Counted from the stretch's first letter, positions 19,690-29,274 are shown. The stretch is DNA of 64,000 bases from Gloeocapsopsis sp. IPPAS B-1203 (GCF_002749975.1 NZ_PEIG01000022.1:1-64000), one strand, 5' to 3'. Notes: a model not told the origin generated them from the letters alone. Program-made: numbers and translations.

Positions 19690-19809
19690 ATTCTCACCCT
19701 TTGCTACCAATTGGATAAATTGTTTGTTACCTTGTGACGTTTAATGTCTTGATCTCCCTCATTGTCAATTCCAGTTTCAAATTCCCAAATGATAAACTCT
19801 GTCTTGCGT

Positions 19810-21165
19810 TCAAACTTGTTGGTTACGATTCCAGAACAGAAGTGGTATGCCTGAAAGCACAACGCATAAACCTAATAGCGCTCCAACTCCTGTATAGGTC
19901 AAACTAGAGTAAAGCAAATAAATACAAATAAGACAAAACAGCAGCGGAGTTAGAGGATAAAACGGAACTTGAAAAGGTCGTGGTATTTGTGGTTCGCGCT
20001 GTCGCAAGACAAATAAGGCGATCGCAGAAAGCAAGAAGAAGAACCAAAACACAGGTGCAGTGTAGTCTACCATTGCTTCAAAGCCATTGCGAGGCGCGAT
20101 AGTTCCTCCTAAAACTAGTACTAAGGAAATAGCACCTTGAGCGAGTAATGCACCTATCGGAGTATTGCCATTGTTTCTCCATTTACTGAGAAATTTGAAT
20201 TGGGCAAAGTCTCGTCCTAATGCATAATTGGTTCGCGCACCTGTAAAAATTGTGGCATTGGTGGCACCTAAAGTAGAAATAGCAATGAGGAAGCTAATAA
20301 ATACAGCGCCAGGAGTTCCAAAAGCATGACGCATTAAGTCTGCTGCCACAGCCTCTGAACCAGCGGTTCCAGCAAGACCTAAGCCTCGAAGATAGGCAAG
20401 GTTAATCAACAAATAAATCGTTGAGATAATACAGATACTCCAAACCAGCGATCGCGCCATATCGCGGCGGACATTGCGGATCTCAGCGGAAATATACGCA
20501 GCTTCGCTCCACCCGCCATAAGATAGCAAGACAAAAATCATGACTAAACCTAAGCTGCTTTCGGTTGGCGGAATGATTTGTTGTGGAGGACTTGTTGTTA
20601 TCAGTAAACCAACGCCCACGACAAGCAGTAACCCTAACACCTTAGCTGCTGTTAACAAATTTTGCGCAATCTTGCTTTGTTGTACGCCAATAATATTCAA
20701 ACCTGTTAATAGTGCGATCGCTAAAGCAGCATAGATTGATGGTGAATAAGCACCCAAGCGCCACAACTGTGAAGCATAATCACCAAATACAAATGCTAAT
20801 AAAGCAATTGAACCAGTTTGAACTACTGTCATGCGTGCCCAAGCAAATAAAAAAGCCACTGATTTGCCAAATGCCCGTAGCAAGTAGTAATAATTACCAC
20901 CGGTGTGTGGATAAGTTGTTGCTAATTCGCCATAGCATAATGCACCCAGCAAAGAGACAACGCCTCCTAAAACCCAAGCACCAAGAGCAACAGCCCCATT
21001 ACTACTATTCGCTGCCACGAGTGCTGGTGTTTCAAAAATCCCTGCACCGATAACTATGCCAACAATGATTGCGATCGCATCTCCAAAAGCCAGTGCAGGT
21101 TTGGGTGTTGTCGCAATGCTACTAGCTATTCCCTCTCGATTTAAGTTGTGTTCCCGTTGACTCAC
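19810..21165 (-). CDS. APC-superfamily amino acid permease
   Basis: A 451-residue integral membrane protein with about 12 predicted helices. The N-terminal GIVIGAGIFETPALVA is the characteristic unwound-helix substrate-binding motif of APC transporters. The later segment ATIFTGARTNYALGRD is also typical. Likely a proton-coupled importer or exchanger of amino acids or related amines; the substrate cannot be named from sequence. It starts with GTG at 21165. Confidence 0.87.
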   Translation of the reverse strand: MSQREHNLNREGIASSIATTPKPALAFGDAIAIIVGIVIGAGIFETPALVAANSSNGAVALGAWVLGGVVSLLGALCYGELATTYPHTGGNYYYLLRAFGKSVAFLFAWARMTVVQTGSIALLAFVFGDYASQLWRLGAYSPSIYAALAIALLTGLNIIGVQQSKIAQNLLTAAKVLGLLLVVGVGLLITTSPPQQIIPPTESSLGLVMIFVLLSYGGWSEAAYISAEIRNVRRDMARSLVWSICIISTIYLLINLAYLRGLGLAGTAGSEAVAADLMRHAFGTPGAVFISFLIAISTLGATNATIFTGARTNYALGRDFAQFKFLSKWRNNGNTPIGALLAQGAISLVLVLGGTIAPRNGFEAMVDYTAPVFWFFFLLSAIALFVLRQREPQIPRPFQVPFYPLTPLLFCLICIYLLYSSLTYTGVGALLGLCVVLSGIPLLFWNRNQQV

Positions 21166-21234
21166 TACGGTTTATTTCCAGGTTTGCCTACAGCGCAATT
21201 CAGCGAGTGATACAAGTTAAATGTAAATACTAGC

Positions 21235-21272
21235 AAGGGGAAGCTAAAGCATGATGCTTCATGCCTCCCCTT
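21235..21272 (-). terminator. strong hairpin downstream of the OB-fold gene
   Basis: The outer stem AAGGGGA/TCCCCTT encloses an AAGCAT-G-ATGCTT inner palindrome. A second hairpin, GGGTCATA-CTAA-TATGACCC, at 21284-21303 overlaps the stop codon of the gene ending at 21303. Together they probably end that transcript. Confidence 0.5.
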
Positions 21273-21302
21273 TCTTTCAGTAGGGGTCATACTAATATGA
21301 CC

Positions 21303-21725
21303 CTAGTTTTTTGCAGGCGCGTTGCCTCTAGCGCCAGAGTTAGGACGGTTACGGTTAGGACCACCTGCCCAAGGTGGTGGACCCTGTGCTGGACGAATCT
21401 GAATCACAGTACCGTTAGCACGAGTAATGGAGAAAGCATCAAATTCACCACCTCTGCCCAGTTCACCATTTACAGTAACTTCTTCTCCAGGTGATAGATT
21501 GATTTGTTGCCACCAACGTGGTCCTGCATCTACAATAATTTGCCCACTATCATCTTCAAGAATAAAGTCGTTGCCAACAATATTTCCAACTCTACCTGAG
21601 ATTGTTGTACCAGGAGGGCGCTGCTGCAAATCGCCGATTCTTGTTTGCGAGCGTGCTATTGTAGGTATCCCTAATGTAAGAATTGACGCCGCTATAGTTA
21701 AGCCAAGTAATAATTGCTTGTTCAT
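21303..21725 (-). CDS. small exported OB-fold-like protein
   Basis: A 140-residue protein with a clear signal peptide (residues 1-26, ending ARSQ). A ~75-residue beta-rich domain (TTISGRVGNIVGNDFILEDD ... GEEVTVNGEL) resembles bacterial OB-fold (BOF-type) periplasmic proteins. The C-terminal tail is Gly/Pro/Asn-rich and disordered. Ligand and role are unknown. Transcribed alone. Confidence 0.65.
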   Translation of the reverse strand: MNKQLLLGLTIAASILTLGIPTIARSQTRIGDLQQRPPGTTISGRVGNIVGNDFILEDDSGQIIVDAGPRWWQQINLSPGEEVTVNGELGRGGEFDAFSITRANGTVIQIRPAQGPPPWAGGPNRNRPNSGARGNAPAKN

Positions 21726-21899
21726 AGGCTGAAATCCTCATATTGTCCTTACTTTATAGTTTTAAAAGTAAATGTGACTGTAGAGTGACAGCAACATGAA
21801 CATCAAGTGACAGTAAAGTGACTTTAGGTAATCCCTAAGTGTACGCTGTTGTTGCCCTTAAAGACTCGCGCCAACTTAGGGATATTACCTAACTTAAAT

Positions 21900-22991
21900 T
21901 TAGAAGTTGTAACCAACTCCAACTAACAGTCCAACTTCAGTATCATCAATGAAACCAATATTGACGCCTGCAGTTGCTGTAAACTGCTCTGTTAGTGGCA
22001 CGTCAACTCCGCCAGTAATTAGTGCACCTACAGTACTGTCTTGTCCTGTAGAAATTGCAATCCCAGCCCCAATATAAGGCGCTATGTTGAGTTGTGCAGC
22101 GGCAACACCTGTTTCTGCAGGTGGGAAGTCTGCAGTAATTGGTATCGCAATTACTGTGTTGTCACCAATGTATGCTGCTGGTCTCACAGAAAAAGTGTCG
22201 GTCAATCCTATTTTGCTATAAACAGCAAAAGCACCTTCACTCAAAGTGGTTTCTCCACCAAATCCGATATTACCACCAATTCCAATGTAGCTAGCACCAC
22301 CACGGGTTGCTGTACCAGGTACAATAGCAGGCTCTACAGTTGTATCTGGAGTTGTTGTATCAGGAACTTGCTGCTGAGTAGGACTTGGGAAGGTTGGATC
22401 TGGTTGAGTTTGAGTTGGTCCTGGAAAAGTTGGATCTACTGTTCCAGGTGTTGGTTGAGTTTGGGTAGGTCCTGGAAAAGGAGTACCTGGTTGAGTTTGA
22501 GTCCCAGGCGCGAACGGATCTACTGTTCCAGGTGTTGGTTGAGTTTGGGTAGGTCCTGGAAAAGTCGGATCTGTTGTTCCAGTTCCTGGTTGAGGTTGCA
22601 CAAGATTTGGACTAGGAGTTGGTTGAGTTGTGCCACCTTCTGGTGTTGTTTGATTTAAAGGGTTAGGAGGACTTGATTCAATACGGTCATCAATGTCACC
22701 CTCTGTTGGTCCTAAGTTATCAAGGTTAGCTTGACTTAGTATGGTGGAAGCATTGCCATCTGTCCCAGGCGCGTTTCCATCCACCACCAAATTGCTCTCC
22801 GCTTGAGTCACTCCAGATGCTGTCCCAATAACAAGCGCAGATGCTGAAGTGGAAACATTGCTGTTTACATCTGCAGTTGTTTGCACATCATTACTAACGG
22901 TTTGAGCTTGAACTGATGCTGCACTGGCAACAACTCCCACGGCAGTGAGACTTGCTATCAGTGAAGCACGCCTGAACGAAATGGTTTTCAT
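21900..22991 (-). CDS. exported protein with Pro/Thr-repeat linker and outer-membrane-like beta domain
   Basis: A 363-residue protein with a signal peptide (residues 1-29). A low-complexity segment at ~105-225 repeats TQTQPTPGT-, VDPTFPGP- and QPD-type units. A C-terminal ~135-residue Gly-rich beta domain ends in GVGYNF. A terminal Phe after alternating hydrophobic residues is typical of outer-membrane beta-barrels. The protein is probably anchored in or near the outer membrane. No specific family is recognised. Confidence 0.65.
   Translation of the reverse strand: MKTISFRRASLIASLTAVGVVASAASVQAQTVSNDVQTTADVNSNVSTSASALVIGTASGVTQAESNLVVDGNAPGTDGNASTILSQANLDNLGPTEGDIDDRIESSPPNPLNQTTPEGGTTQPTPSPNLVQPQPGTGTTDPTFPGPTQTQPTPGTVDPFAPGTQTQPGTPFPGPTQTQPTPGTVDPTFPGPTQTQPDPTFPSPTQQQVPDTTTPDTTVEPAIVPGTATRGGASYIGIGGNIGFGGETTLSEGAFAVYSKIGLTDTFSVRPAAYIGDNTVIAIPITADFPPAETGVAAAQLNIAPYIGAGIAISTGQDSTVGALITGGVDVPLTEQFTATAGVNIGFIDDTEVGLLVGVGYNF
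22385..22590. repeat. imperfect tandem coding repeats in the Pro/Thr linker
   Basis: Blocks containing GGTTGAGTTTGGGTAGGTCC recur four to five times with small changes. They encode the TQTQP/FPGP units of the protein at 21900-22991. Such repeats can vary in copy number between strains. Confidence 0.7.
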
Positions 22992-23419
22992 ACGTTATTC
23001 CTTGTATTCCTTACATTGACCTCTGTGGTTCAGGGTGATAGACTGGATTGAGTAATTCCAGTCTTCCTGAAGAATGTGACGCAAATGTGACAAAGCGTCG
23101 GTATCAAAAGGATCTCTACCAAAAGTAATAGTTGAGTTTCTTGGAGAAATTTAGGTTTCTACCAGAAAGAATAGGCACAAGGTTGTATAAAAATTGTTTT
23201 AGCTTTCATATTCTGCTCCTCACTCCTCTTATCGTCTACAATCGAGTAATGATTGTTAACTGGATTTAACATTACTTCTGATAATATTGCAACATTTTGT
23301 CGCTTTTTGTATCTACCCTCCGGTATCTAATTTAAGTATTAAATGTATAGATTTGGTATCATTATGAAATCGTAGTGATACATATTAATTGATTATATTT
23401 TGATAATTTCTGTTTGTTT
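22992..23419. other. intergenic region, no gene seen
   Basis: AT-rich sequence between the minus-strand exported-protein gene and the broken channel gene. No convincing frame, hairpin or repeat was found. Confidence 0.45.
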
Positions 23420-24035
23420 TGCATCTGTACGGTACAGCTTAGAGTAAGGGTTAAAGCACGCAGGGGTTGGTTACTACCAGGCATTGGAACAGGGTTAGGT
23501 GTTTTAGCCATTGCAGACATATATTTAACGGTGTTGTATCCAAGAGGCGACAAAGGTATCATTAGCATTCCTCTGGCGCGAGGATTATGGCATTTTCGCT
23601 TCAGTGCCAAGACAATGCGCAGACAGCGCGATCGCATACTCTCGTATATGATGCAACTGTTACAGTGTGGATACTGCTACTTTTAATTAGGTTTACTTTG
23701 ATCAGTTGGGTTGCGTTAGATCGTGAAATCCGAATGCAAGGAAAAGATACTCCTACAGATTTTGCTACAGTGGTTATTCACTGTCAACTTTAGGTATCGG
23801 TGATATTAGACCTCAAACTGGTACTTATCGCTCTGAACAAATGCGGCGATCGCATCACTATCAGGCTGTTGAGCATTTAGCTGCGCAAGGAATTGCAACA
23901 GTAGCTAACTGAGAAGCTGGTGCAGATTTATATTCACTACGTCGGCGGTGGAACCCCAATATGATTGCTTTGGCAAAATATATGGAATATGACTGGAGTG
24001 CGATCGCTCCTTCAGTTGTGCAAGGAGTAGATTGA
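23420..24035 (+). pseudogene. broken potassium-channel-like gene with internal deletion
   Basis: Fragments of a two-TM ion-channel protein appear in successive frames. The first, about 23437-23645, reads IADIYLTVLYPRGDKG and then RFSAKTMRRQRDRILSY. A frameshift near 23645 moves to a second fragment, TVTVWILLLLI ... GKDTPTDFATVV. Another shift leads to YSLSTLGIGDIRPQTGTYR, whose TLGIGD corresponds to a K+ selectivity filter. This joins directly to a C-terminal-like piece (HHYQAVEHLAAQGI ... YMEYDWSAIAP) that has an internal TGA at about 23911. Most of the cytoplasmic region expected between the pore and the C-terminus is missing. The final stop abuts the ATG of the next gene. Confidence 0.75.
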
Positions 24036-24809
24036 ATGAAGCATCAATTACAACAAAAGCAAATTAAATTAGAGAACTATCAAACAGTTTATCTAGAAGA
24101 AGGAGTGACTCATTCAGAAACAATATTATTTTTACATGGCTGGACAATAGCCACTGAGCCTTATCAAGAAACTCTACATCTTTTGTCGCAGTACTATCAT
24201 GTTATTGCTCCGGACTTACCAGGTTTTGGCAAAACAAGTTTTCCTACTGCTGTACCAGATTACGATGGATATGTTGAGTGTATTATGAGTTTCTTAAAAG
24301 CTTTAAATTTGAAAAAAGTTCATGTAGTAGGACATTCTGGTGGTGGTGCGGTTGGAGTTGTTTTAGCAGCTAATTTTCCCGAACTTGTTAAGAGTCTCAT
24401 TTTGATTGATAGTACAGGAATTCCGTTAGGCTTTTTACCTGAGGTGGCACTACGACGGTTAATTGATTTTCCGGCTCAAATTGGCAGATTTAAATTTGAG
24501 CCGACATTTCTTTTTATGAAAGCTCTAATAAGTAACTGGATTTTTAAGACTCAAAATATGTTTCAATCTTCATGGATTGCATTAGAAAAAGACTTACGCC
24601 CATTATTACCACAAGTTCAGTGCCCTACTTTGATTGTCTGGGGCGATCGCGATTTATTTGTTCCTGTTAAGTGTGCATACGAGTTTTCACAAGGTATTCC
24701 TCATTCACAGTTAATTATGCTGGAAGATGAATATCATGAATGGATCTTTTATCATGAGGAAAAGTGCGTAAATATTATTGCTAACTTCATTAATGAGACT
24801 GAGCTGTAG
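24036..24809 (+). CDS. alpha/beta hydrolase
   Basis: A 257-residue alpha/beta-hydrolase. LHGW (about residues 33-36) is the oxyanion region. The nucleophile elbow is GHSGGG (about 98-103, Ser catalytic), followed by the acid region VWGDRDLFVP and the late His in EYHEW. Substrate unknown; esterases, lipases and haloalkane-type enzymes share these motifs. The ATG directly follows the TGA of the broken channel gene and has AAGGAG 9 nt upstream. It was probably translated together with the channel before that gene decayed. Confidence 0.82.
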   Translation: MKHQLQQKQIKLENYQTVYLEEGVTHSETILFLHGWTIATEPYQETLHLLSQYYHVIAPDLPGFGKTSFPTAVPDYDGYVECIMSFLKALNLKKVHVVGHSGGGAVGVVLAANFPELVKSLILIDSTGIPLGFLPEVALRRLIDFPAQIGRFKFEPTFLFMKALISNWIFKTQNMFQSSWIALEKDLRPLLPQVQCPTLIVWGDRDLFVPVKCAYEFSQGIPHSQLIMLEDEYHEWIFYHEEKCVNIIANFINETEL

Positions 24810-24851
24810 CTAAATAACATTGTTCTACTTGAATACAGAAGGGAAACGCAT

Positions 24852-25175
24852 ATGAGCTGCAAGTATAGGTTAACATTTAAAAACATCTTGGCAACTTTTT
24901 TAATATTGTCACTGACACCTGTAACAATGGCAGTTCAGGCAGAGGAAGTGAGCGATCGCCCAGAAAGCAACGTTGGACAAAACATCCGTTGTTCCGAAGC
25001 ATCTCAAGCCGAACAATATTGGACGCCTGAGCGCATGGAGCGTGCTGAACCACCATCAATGACGCGCCCTGGTTCTCCTAATCCTGATGCTCAACCTGAA
25101 CCACCATCTAGCCCAGAAACGAGTGCTCCGAGTTGGAGTCCACAAGAAGATGTTCAGCCGCAAACAGAAGATTAA
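24852..25175 (+). CDS. small exported protein with YWTPERM motif
   Basis: A 107-residue protein with a signal peptide (residues ~1-30) and then a Pro/Glu/Ser-rich, probably disordered mature part. It carries EQYWTPERMERAEPPSM, a motif also found near the N-terminus of the neighbouring protease (AAYWTPQRMREAKPVNI). It therefore looks like an isolated protease propeptide. There is no catalytic domain. GAAGG lies about 9 nt before the ATG. It follows the hydrolase gene by 42 bp and converges on the protease gene. Confidence 0.65.
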   Translation: MSCKYRLTFKNILATFLILSLTPVTMAVQAEEVSDRPESNVGQNIRCSEASQAEQYWTPERMERAEPPSMTRPGSPNPDAQPEPPSSPETSAPSWSPQEDVQPQTED

Positions 25176-25251
25176 TAGAAGTAGTAAGTCACATTTCACT
25201 GCCTACTACTTCTTATCAGTCTTATATCAATCTCAATCTGGCAATAAAATC

Positions 25252-26331
25252 TCAGGAGCCTCTTTGTATAGCATAGTTGCGTAAACTCAGAAAGCTACTA
25301 CCAAAATAAGGAGAATACATTGCCCCTGGTTGATGGTTGTACTTATAGCTATTGAGTCCATTGATTTGATTGATTGCTCCAAATCTATTAGGACTATACT
25401 TAACTAACCAGGGACCGCCACTTGCACCACCTGTCATATCGCAGCCAATACCAATTGGATTAGGATTACCTGAATCATTTACTGCATAAGGGGCAGCACA
25501 AACGATCATCCGTCTACCATCAAAGGGTGCAGCTGCAGGATAGCCAAAAGCGTGCCAGAATTGGTTACGCGGGGCATTTGCTAGAAAACCTAAAAACCCC
25601 ACAACATTGTGAAGACGTCTGTTACCTTTGTCACAAGCTTGAATTGCTCCTAGATCTTGAGCAAAATTACTATTATTGTGCCAACCAGATCTTGCGTAAA
25701 GCCCACATGATGACCATGTTCCATAAGGCGCTGGCACAGGAGTTCCTGGTTTGTAAGCAGGTACAAAGGTAACGTTAGTATGAAATCTTCCTTTGCCATC
25801 AGATACACAGTGTCCTGCTGTCCAAACGAGACGTTTATTTGTACTATTAACTGCTGACGCTGAACATACCTTATCTACGCCGTTCTCAGTAAAAAATACC
25901 TTGCCTATAGTTGTTTCAGGGTACTGCGTGTATCTGTTGAGATTAACAAAAGAGCGTGAGTACGCAAATGGGTAACTAGCAGCAAATGGAACAGAAGTTA
26001 TCAATGAATTATTTGATAATTGCTCGCTGAGTCTCTCTAATTGAGAGGAAATTGGACCACCGCTAGGTGCGCTAACAGGTGGACCAGACGGCGATCGTTC
26101 AACTTGAGATGTTGGTTGAGGGAGAGTAGTACGATTAATATTTACTGGCTTAGCTTCCCGCATCCTTTGTGGAGTCCAGTAGGCTGCGGCTTTATCTGCT
26201 TGTGCTATGGGTATATTTATGCCGACGTTACCATTCGTTTGAGCAGTAGCAACTAGGGGTGTGAATGTTGTTAAAAATAAACTCGTGATTGTACCTGTAA
26301 AAGCAAAAGATTTGTATAAAATTTTAATCAT
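25252..26331 (-). CDS. secreted trypsin-like serine protease
   Basis: A 359-residue protein: signal peptide (1-30), propeptide-like segment with YWTPQRMREAKP (about 52-63), Ser/Pro-rich linker, then an S1-type domain. The triad is visible as His in WTAGHCV, Asp in AQDLGAI, and Ser in TGGASGGPW. Paired Cys residues suggest disulfides and an extracellular location. The domain resembles glutamyl-endopeptidase/trypsin-like secreted peptidases; cleavage preference is unknown. It converges with a small exported protein that shares the propeptide-like motif. Confidence 0.85.
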   Translation of the reverse strand: MIKILYKSFAFTGTITSLFLTTFTPLVATAQTNGNVGINIPIAQADKAAAYWTPQRMREAKPVNINRTTLPQPTSQVERSPSGPPVSAPSGGPISSQLERLSEQLSNNSLITSVPFAASYPFAYSRSFVNLNRYTQYPETTIGKVFFTENGVDKVCSASAVNSTNKRLVWTAGHCVSDGKGRFHTNVTFVPAYKPGTPVPAPYGTWSSCGLYARSGWHNNSNFAQDLGAIQACDKGNRRLHNVVGFLGFLANAPRNQFWHAFGYPAAAPFDGRRMIVCAAPYAVNDSGNPNPIGIGCDMTGGASGGPWLVKYSPNRFGAINQINGLNSYKYNHQPGAMYSPYFGSSFLSLRNYAIQRGS

Positions 26332-27013
26332 GTTTCCGTAACTCCTCGTGTAACGTGTGATTATCTTACTGGCAAAGTCGATAGATGTAGGATGACAACT
26401 ACAGCTAGTTTTGGATAATTGCAGATTTACTTAAGAAATCAATAAAGTTAGCAGTGACCTCATCAACTACAAAATGCTTTTCAAATCAGCCTGGAGTCAA
26501 TCCGCAGCTAACTTAATGACAAAAATGCTTACCTGTTCAATAACTTCTAGTGAGCAGGAATCAAAATAATTTACAAAACTTCTTTATGCTATTGTTAGGC
26601 TTGTCATGCTAATTCTTCTCTACTCCTCAATTAGAACTCGGATTCGTTTAATCTCCTTCAAATTTTATAGAAGTAGAGAGAATAATTCGTTTCAGATTTT
26701 GACCTTGCTAATTGCCGATTTTGCCTAACCTAGTTGCATAAAACTGTAATGGAAGCGTACCATGGCAGAGGTAATGATTAACGCAAGATATATATCTTGC
26801 ATCAAGGCATAAGGTAGGCTTCAAGCCTACCTCACAAATCTATTTAATAACTGTGAAATGGACGCGCTTTCCCGTCCATCTTTTCTATGGGCAAAATTTC
26901 AGGCAAAGCAATTAGTTACTGATTATTGTAAGTTTGAGTCACTAATTTGAATAGTAATATTTTTATAATAGTCGTAGCTTTATTAGTGTTGACCTTAATT
27001 AGGAATTCAGAGA
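26332..27013. other. 680-bp intergenic region with three hairpins
   Basis: No coding frame was seen. Three inverted repeats follow one another: GCAAGATA-TA-TATCTTGC at 26783-26800, GGTAGGCT-TCA-AGCCTACC at 26813-26831, and ATGGACG-(8 nt)-CGTCCAT at 26858-26879. They lie downstream of the minus-strand receiver gene and upstream of the protease gene. Confidence 0.55.
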
Positions 27014-27457
27014 CTATGCCGAAGGCAAAAAGAAAGAAAAAGAGTTATGTATAAAGTGATAAATTTTAGTTTCTAAATCTTCAACGACTATTGGCTTTTC
27101 CATAAAGTCGTTACATCCAGCGGCTAGTGCTTTTGCTTGGAACAAATATTGGGGTAAACTAGTTACAGCAATAATTGGACATAACGTGTGTTGACGTAAC
27201 TGCTGAGTTAAAGAAATACCATCGGTTTCTGGTAACATCAGTTCTAATAAAATCAGTGTTGGCTTGTGGGCGATCGCCAACTGCAACGCATTTTGACTAT
27301 TTGTCGCCGTCAGCACACCACACCCATAAACTTTAATAATCTCAGTTGTTAACGTTAAACTATCTAGATCGCTATCAACAACTAAAACAAGCGAATTTTC
27401 TCGGTCGGGAAAGAAATAATCTTCTGGTGAAAAATGTTTTAAGTTCACAGTAAGCAT
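27014..27457 (-). CDS. stand-alone receiver-domain protein with altered phosphorylation site
   Basis: A 147-residue single CheY-like domain with no output domain. The usual phospho-accepting Asp is Glu (E72 in LILLELMLPETDG), and the acidic pair near the N-terminus is Asp-Ser (D28, S29). The conserved Thr (T99) and Lys (K121 in MEKP) remain. Classical Asp phosphorylation is therefore unlikely; Glu may mimic the phosphorylated state. There is no partner kinase next to it; a hybrid kinase lies 5 kb away. Confidence 0.8.
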   Translation of the reverse strand: MLTVNLKHFSPEDYFFPDRENSLVLVVDSDLDSLTLTTEIIKVYGCGVLTATNSQNALQLAIAHKPTLILLELMLPETDGISLTQQLRQHTLCPIIAVTSLPQYLFQAKALAAGCNDFMEKPIVVEDLETKIYHFIHNSFSFFLPSA

Positions 27458-27867
27458 TGTCGTTGAGTTCCTCTACACATGCCAGCTAAGCCCTGAAATC
27501 TGTGTGAGATCTACAGCCATGCCTGAGGAAGAACGAGGCATTTCCAAACATGTTATACCTGCGCTTGAGATTGGCTAGGAGTTAACTTGCCCAGCTATCA
27601 ATCCTTGCATTCCAAAATAATCAGCAAGTGAATAGGCTTATATTCGGGTACACGTTATAAAATAACCATTTTTGGCTATAATTGTGATAACTTTATAATT
27701 ATTTAACTAATAGAGTTACTTTTTTGTTGTCAAGTATACTGTTTATATTGTGTAAAGCTGATTTTTGTTGCCTTGGAAACAGGTAATAAAGAGTTGAGAA
27801 AAATATTCAATTTAACACTCAAAACTGTTGACACGTCTTTGAGTTAAATTTATTTTCATCTTATTAC
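27458..27867. other. 410-bp intergenic region
   Basis: It holds a weak ATGCCT/AGGCAT inverted repeat near 27518-27541 and AT-rich sequence. No gene or convincing terminator was seen. Confidence 0.4.
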
Positions 27868-29274
27868 TTATTTGGGACGGATCTGCTTATGTAGTTGCTC
27901 TGCTTTTTCCAGCAATTGTTCGCTTCCAGCTTCAGTAATACCTTTGACGTAATTAATTTTGACTTCTTCTAACATATCAATCAACAAAGATTGAATTTCT
28001 TGAATATTGTGTTTTTTTTGTAATTCGTTTTCTAAAGCATCACGTAAGTTTCTCCCCAAGCGGGCGGTAAGTTCAGCACCTACAGAATCTTGCATTGAAT
28101 TTGTGAGGTTGTTGTATGTCACACTAAATATAGCTTTAGCTAATCTTTTAGTTTGATTTTTACCAACATTACGCAAACCTGGGATGTATTGTAGTGCGCG
28201 GTTTCCAGGAAGCTGATGCAGTGTACTAGAAAGACTATGATGAATGAGATTTTCGATATCAGGTTGTACTTGAGGCAAAACATCGTAAACAGCGATATGA
28301 AAAAGGCGTGAAGCGATCGCACTCATCTCATTTACATTATTAACCTGTACATAAGGTTTGCGCAGTTCTGGATGCAACAACCATCGAAATACATCTCCCT
28401 TGCGAATTGAATTTTGCATTTGTTCAACAATTTGAATTCCTGCCATTTCCGTTAGTTCTGCCGCAAAACCAATGACAAAATCTCGTTGTGCTTCGGCACG
28501 AAGAGGGTCAAGATTCAATAAGCCAGTATGGTAGAGACGCACTGAGACCGGAAGGACACGCAATAATCGCCAAAAAGGTAACAGTAAAAACAAGTCGTAC
28601 CAGCGCCTTAACGTTGCTTCTAGCCAACTTAAGTAAGGATAACGACGACGAATTGCCCTCACCCGTGCAAAAAGATCGAGCGCAAAAATCAGTACAAATG
28701 GTAAATCGAGTAGCCAGAAATGGTTTGTTGGTGTATCAAGTCGGTTAACACTGCGATAGTAATTGGTTTGCATCAAGGGGCGAATTTGCGTATCCCAAAA
28801 TTCCATTTCCTGCTGCCAACCTGCTTGCGTGAGATATAGTGGACTCCAAAATCTTGCAAAAGCATCTCTAGCTAAAGTTTCCCCAGTGCGCACTCGTAGA
28901 CGTTGCTTGATTGTTTCAAACTGACTACTTTTGTAAGCTGCTGCAAAAGGATTATCTTCAATCAGTGTTTGACTCAGGACACGTACTTGCGCAAGTGAAC
29001 TTGCAGTTTCAGGTGATTGCAATCCGCTGACAACAACTTGCGCCTCTAAAGCTGCAACTTGGGCAAGATAATTTTCAGTTTCAGGATGCGGTTGAATGCC
29101 TTTGACCGGATCGTAAAGCCGTGTCAAGCTAGGAATTATCTGTAGATAGAAGTCGCGACTATACAAGTACGTTAGGTCAAAAACAACTAACAGCAAATTA
29201 ATCAAGGCGAGAATCGCAATCCCACGTTCTCGCCAAGGGTAGCGTCGCTCGAAATATGGTTTAATTCTTGCCAT
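27868..29274 (-). CDS. conserved membrane protein of unknown function
   Basis: A 468-residue protein with an N-terminal hydrophobic helix (about 17-37), a ~140-residue exposed region, a second hydrophobic pair around 188-206 and 228-245, and a long helical C-terminal region rich in charged residues. The RARVRAIRRRYPYLSWLEATLRRWYDLFLLLPFWRLLRVLP segment resembles an ion-channel voltage-sensor-like helix rich in Arg, but no pore loop is visible. I do not recognise the family by name. Transcribed alone. Confidence 0.6.
   Translation of the reverse strand: MARIKPYFERRYPWRERGIAILALINLLLVVFDLTYLYSRDFYLQIIPSLTRLYDPVKGIQPHPETENYLAQVAALEAQVVVSGLQSPETASSLAQVRVLSQTLIEDNPFAAAYKSSQFETIKQRLRVRTGETLARDAFARFWSPLYLTQAGWQQEMEFWDTQIRPLMQTNYYRSVNRLDTPTNHFWLLDLPFVLIFALDLFARVRAIRRRYPYLSWLEATLRRWYDLFLLLPFWRLLRVLPVSVRLYHTGLLNLDPLRAEAQRDFVIGFAAELTEMAGIQIVEQMQNSIRKGDVFRWLLHPELRKPYVQVNNVNEMSAIASRLFHIAVYDVLPQVQPDIENLIHHSLSSTLHQLPGNRALQYIPGLRNVGKNQTKRLAKAIFSVTYNNLTNSMQDSVGAELTARLGRNLRDALENELQKKHNIQEIQSLLIDMLEEVKINYVKGITEAGSEQLLEKAEQLHKQIRPK

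Noticed and set aside
22041-22658. Plus-strand frame of 205 codons opposite the Pro/Thr-repeat protein
   Set aside because: Cys/Trp/Ser-rich and repetitive only because the coding repeats on the other strand are. Not protein-like.
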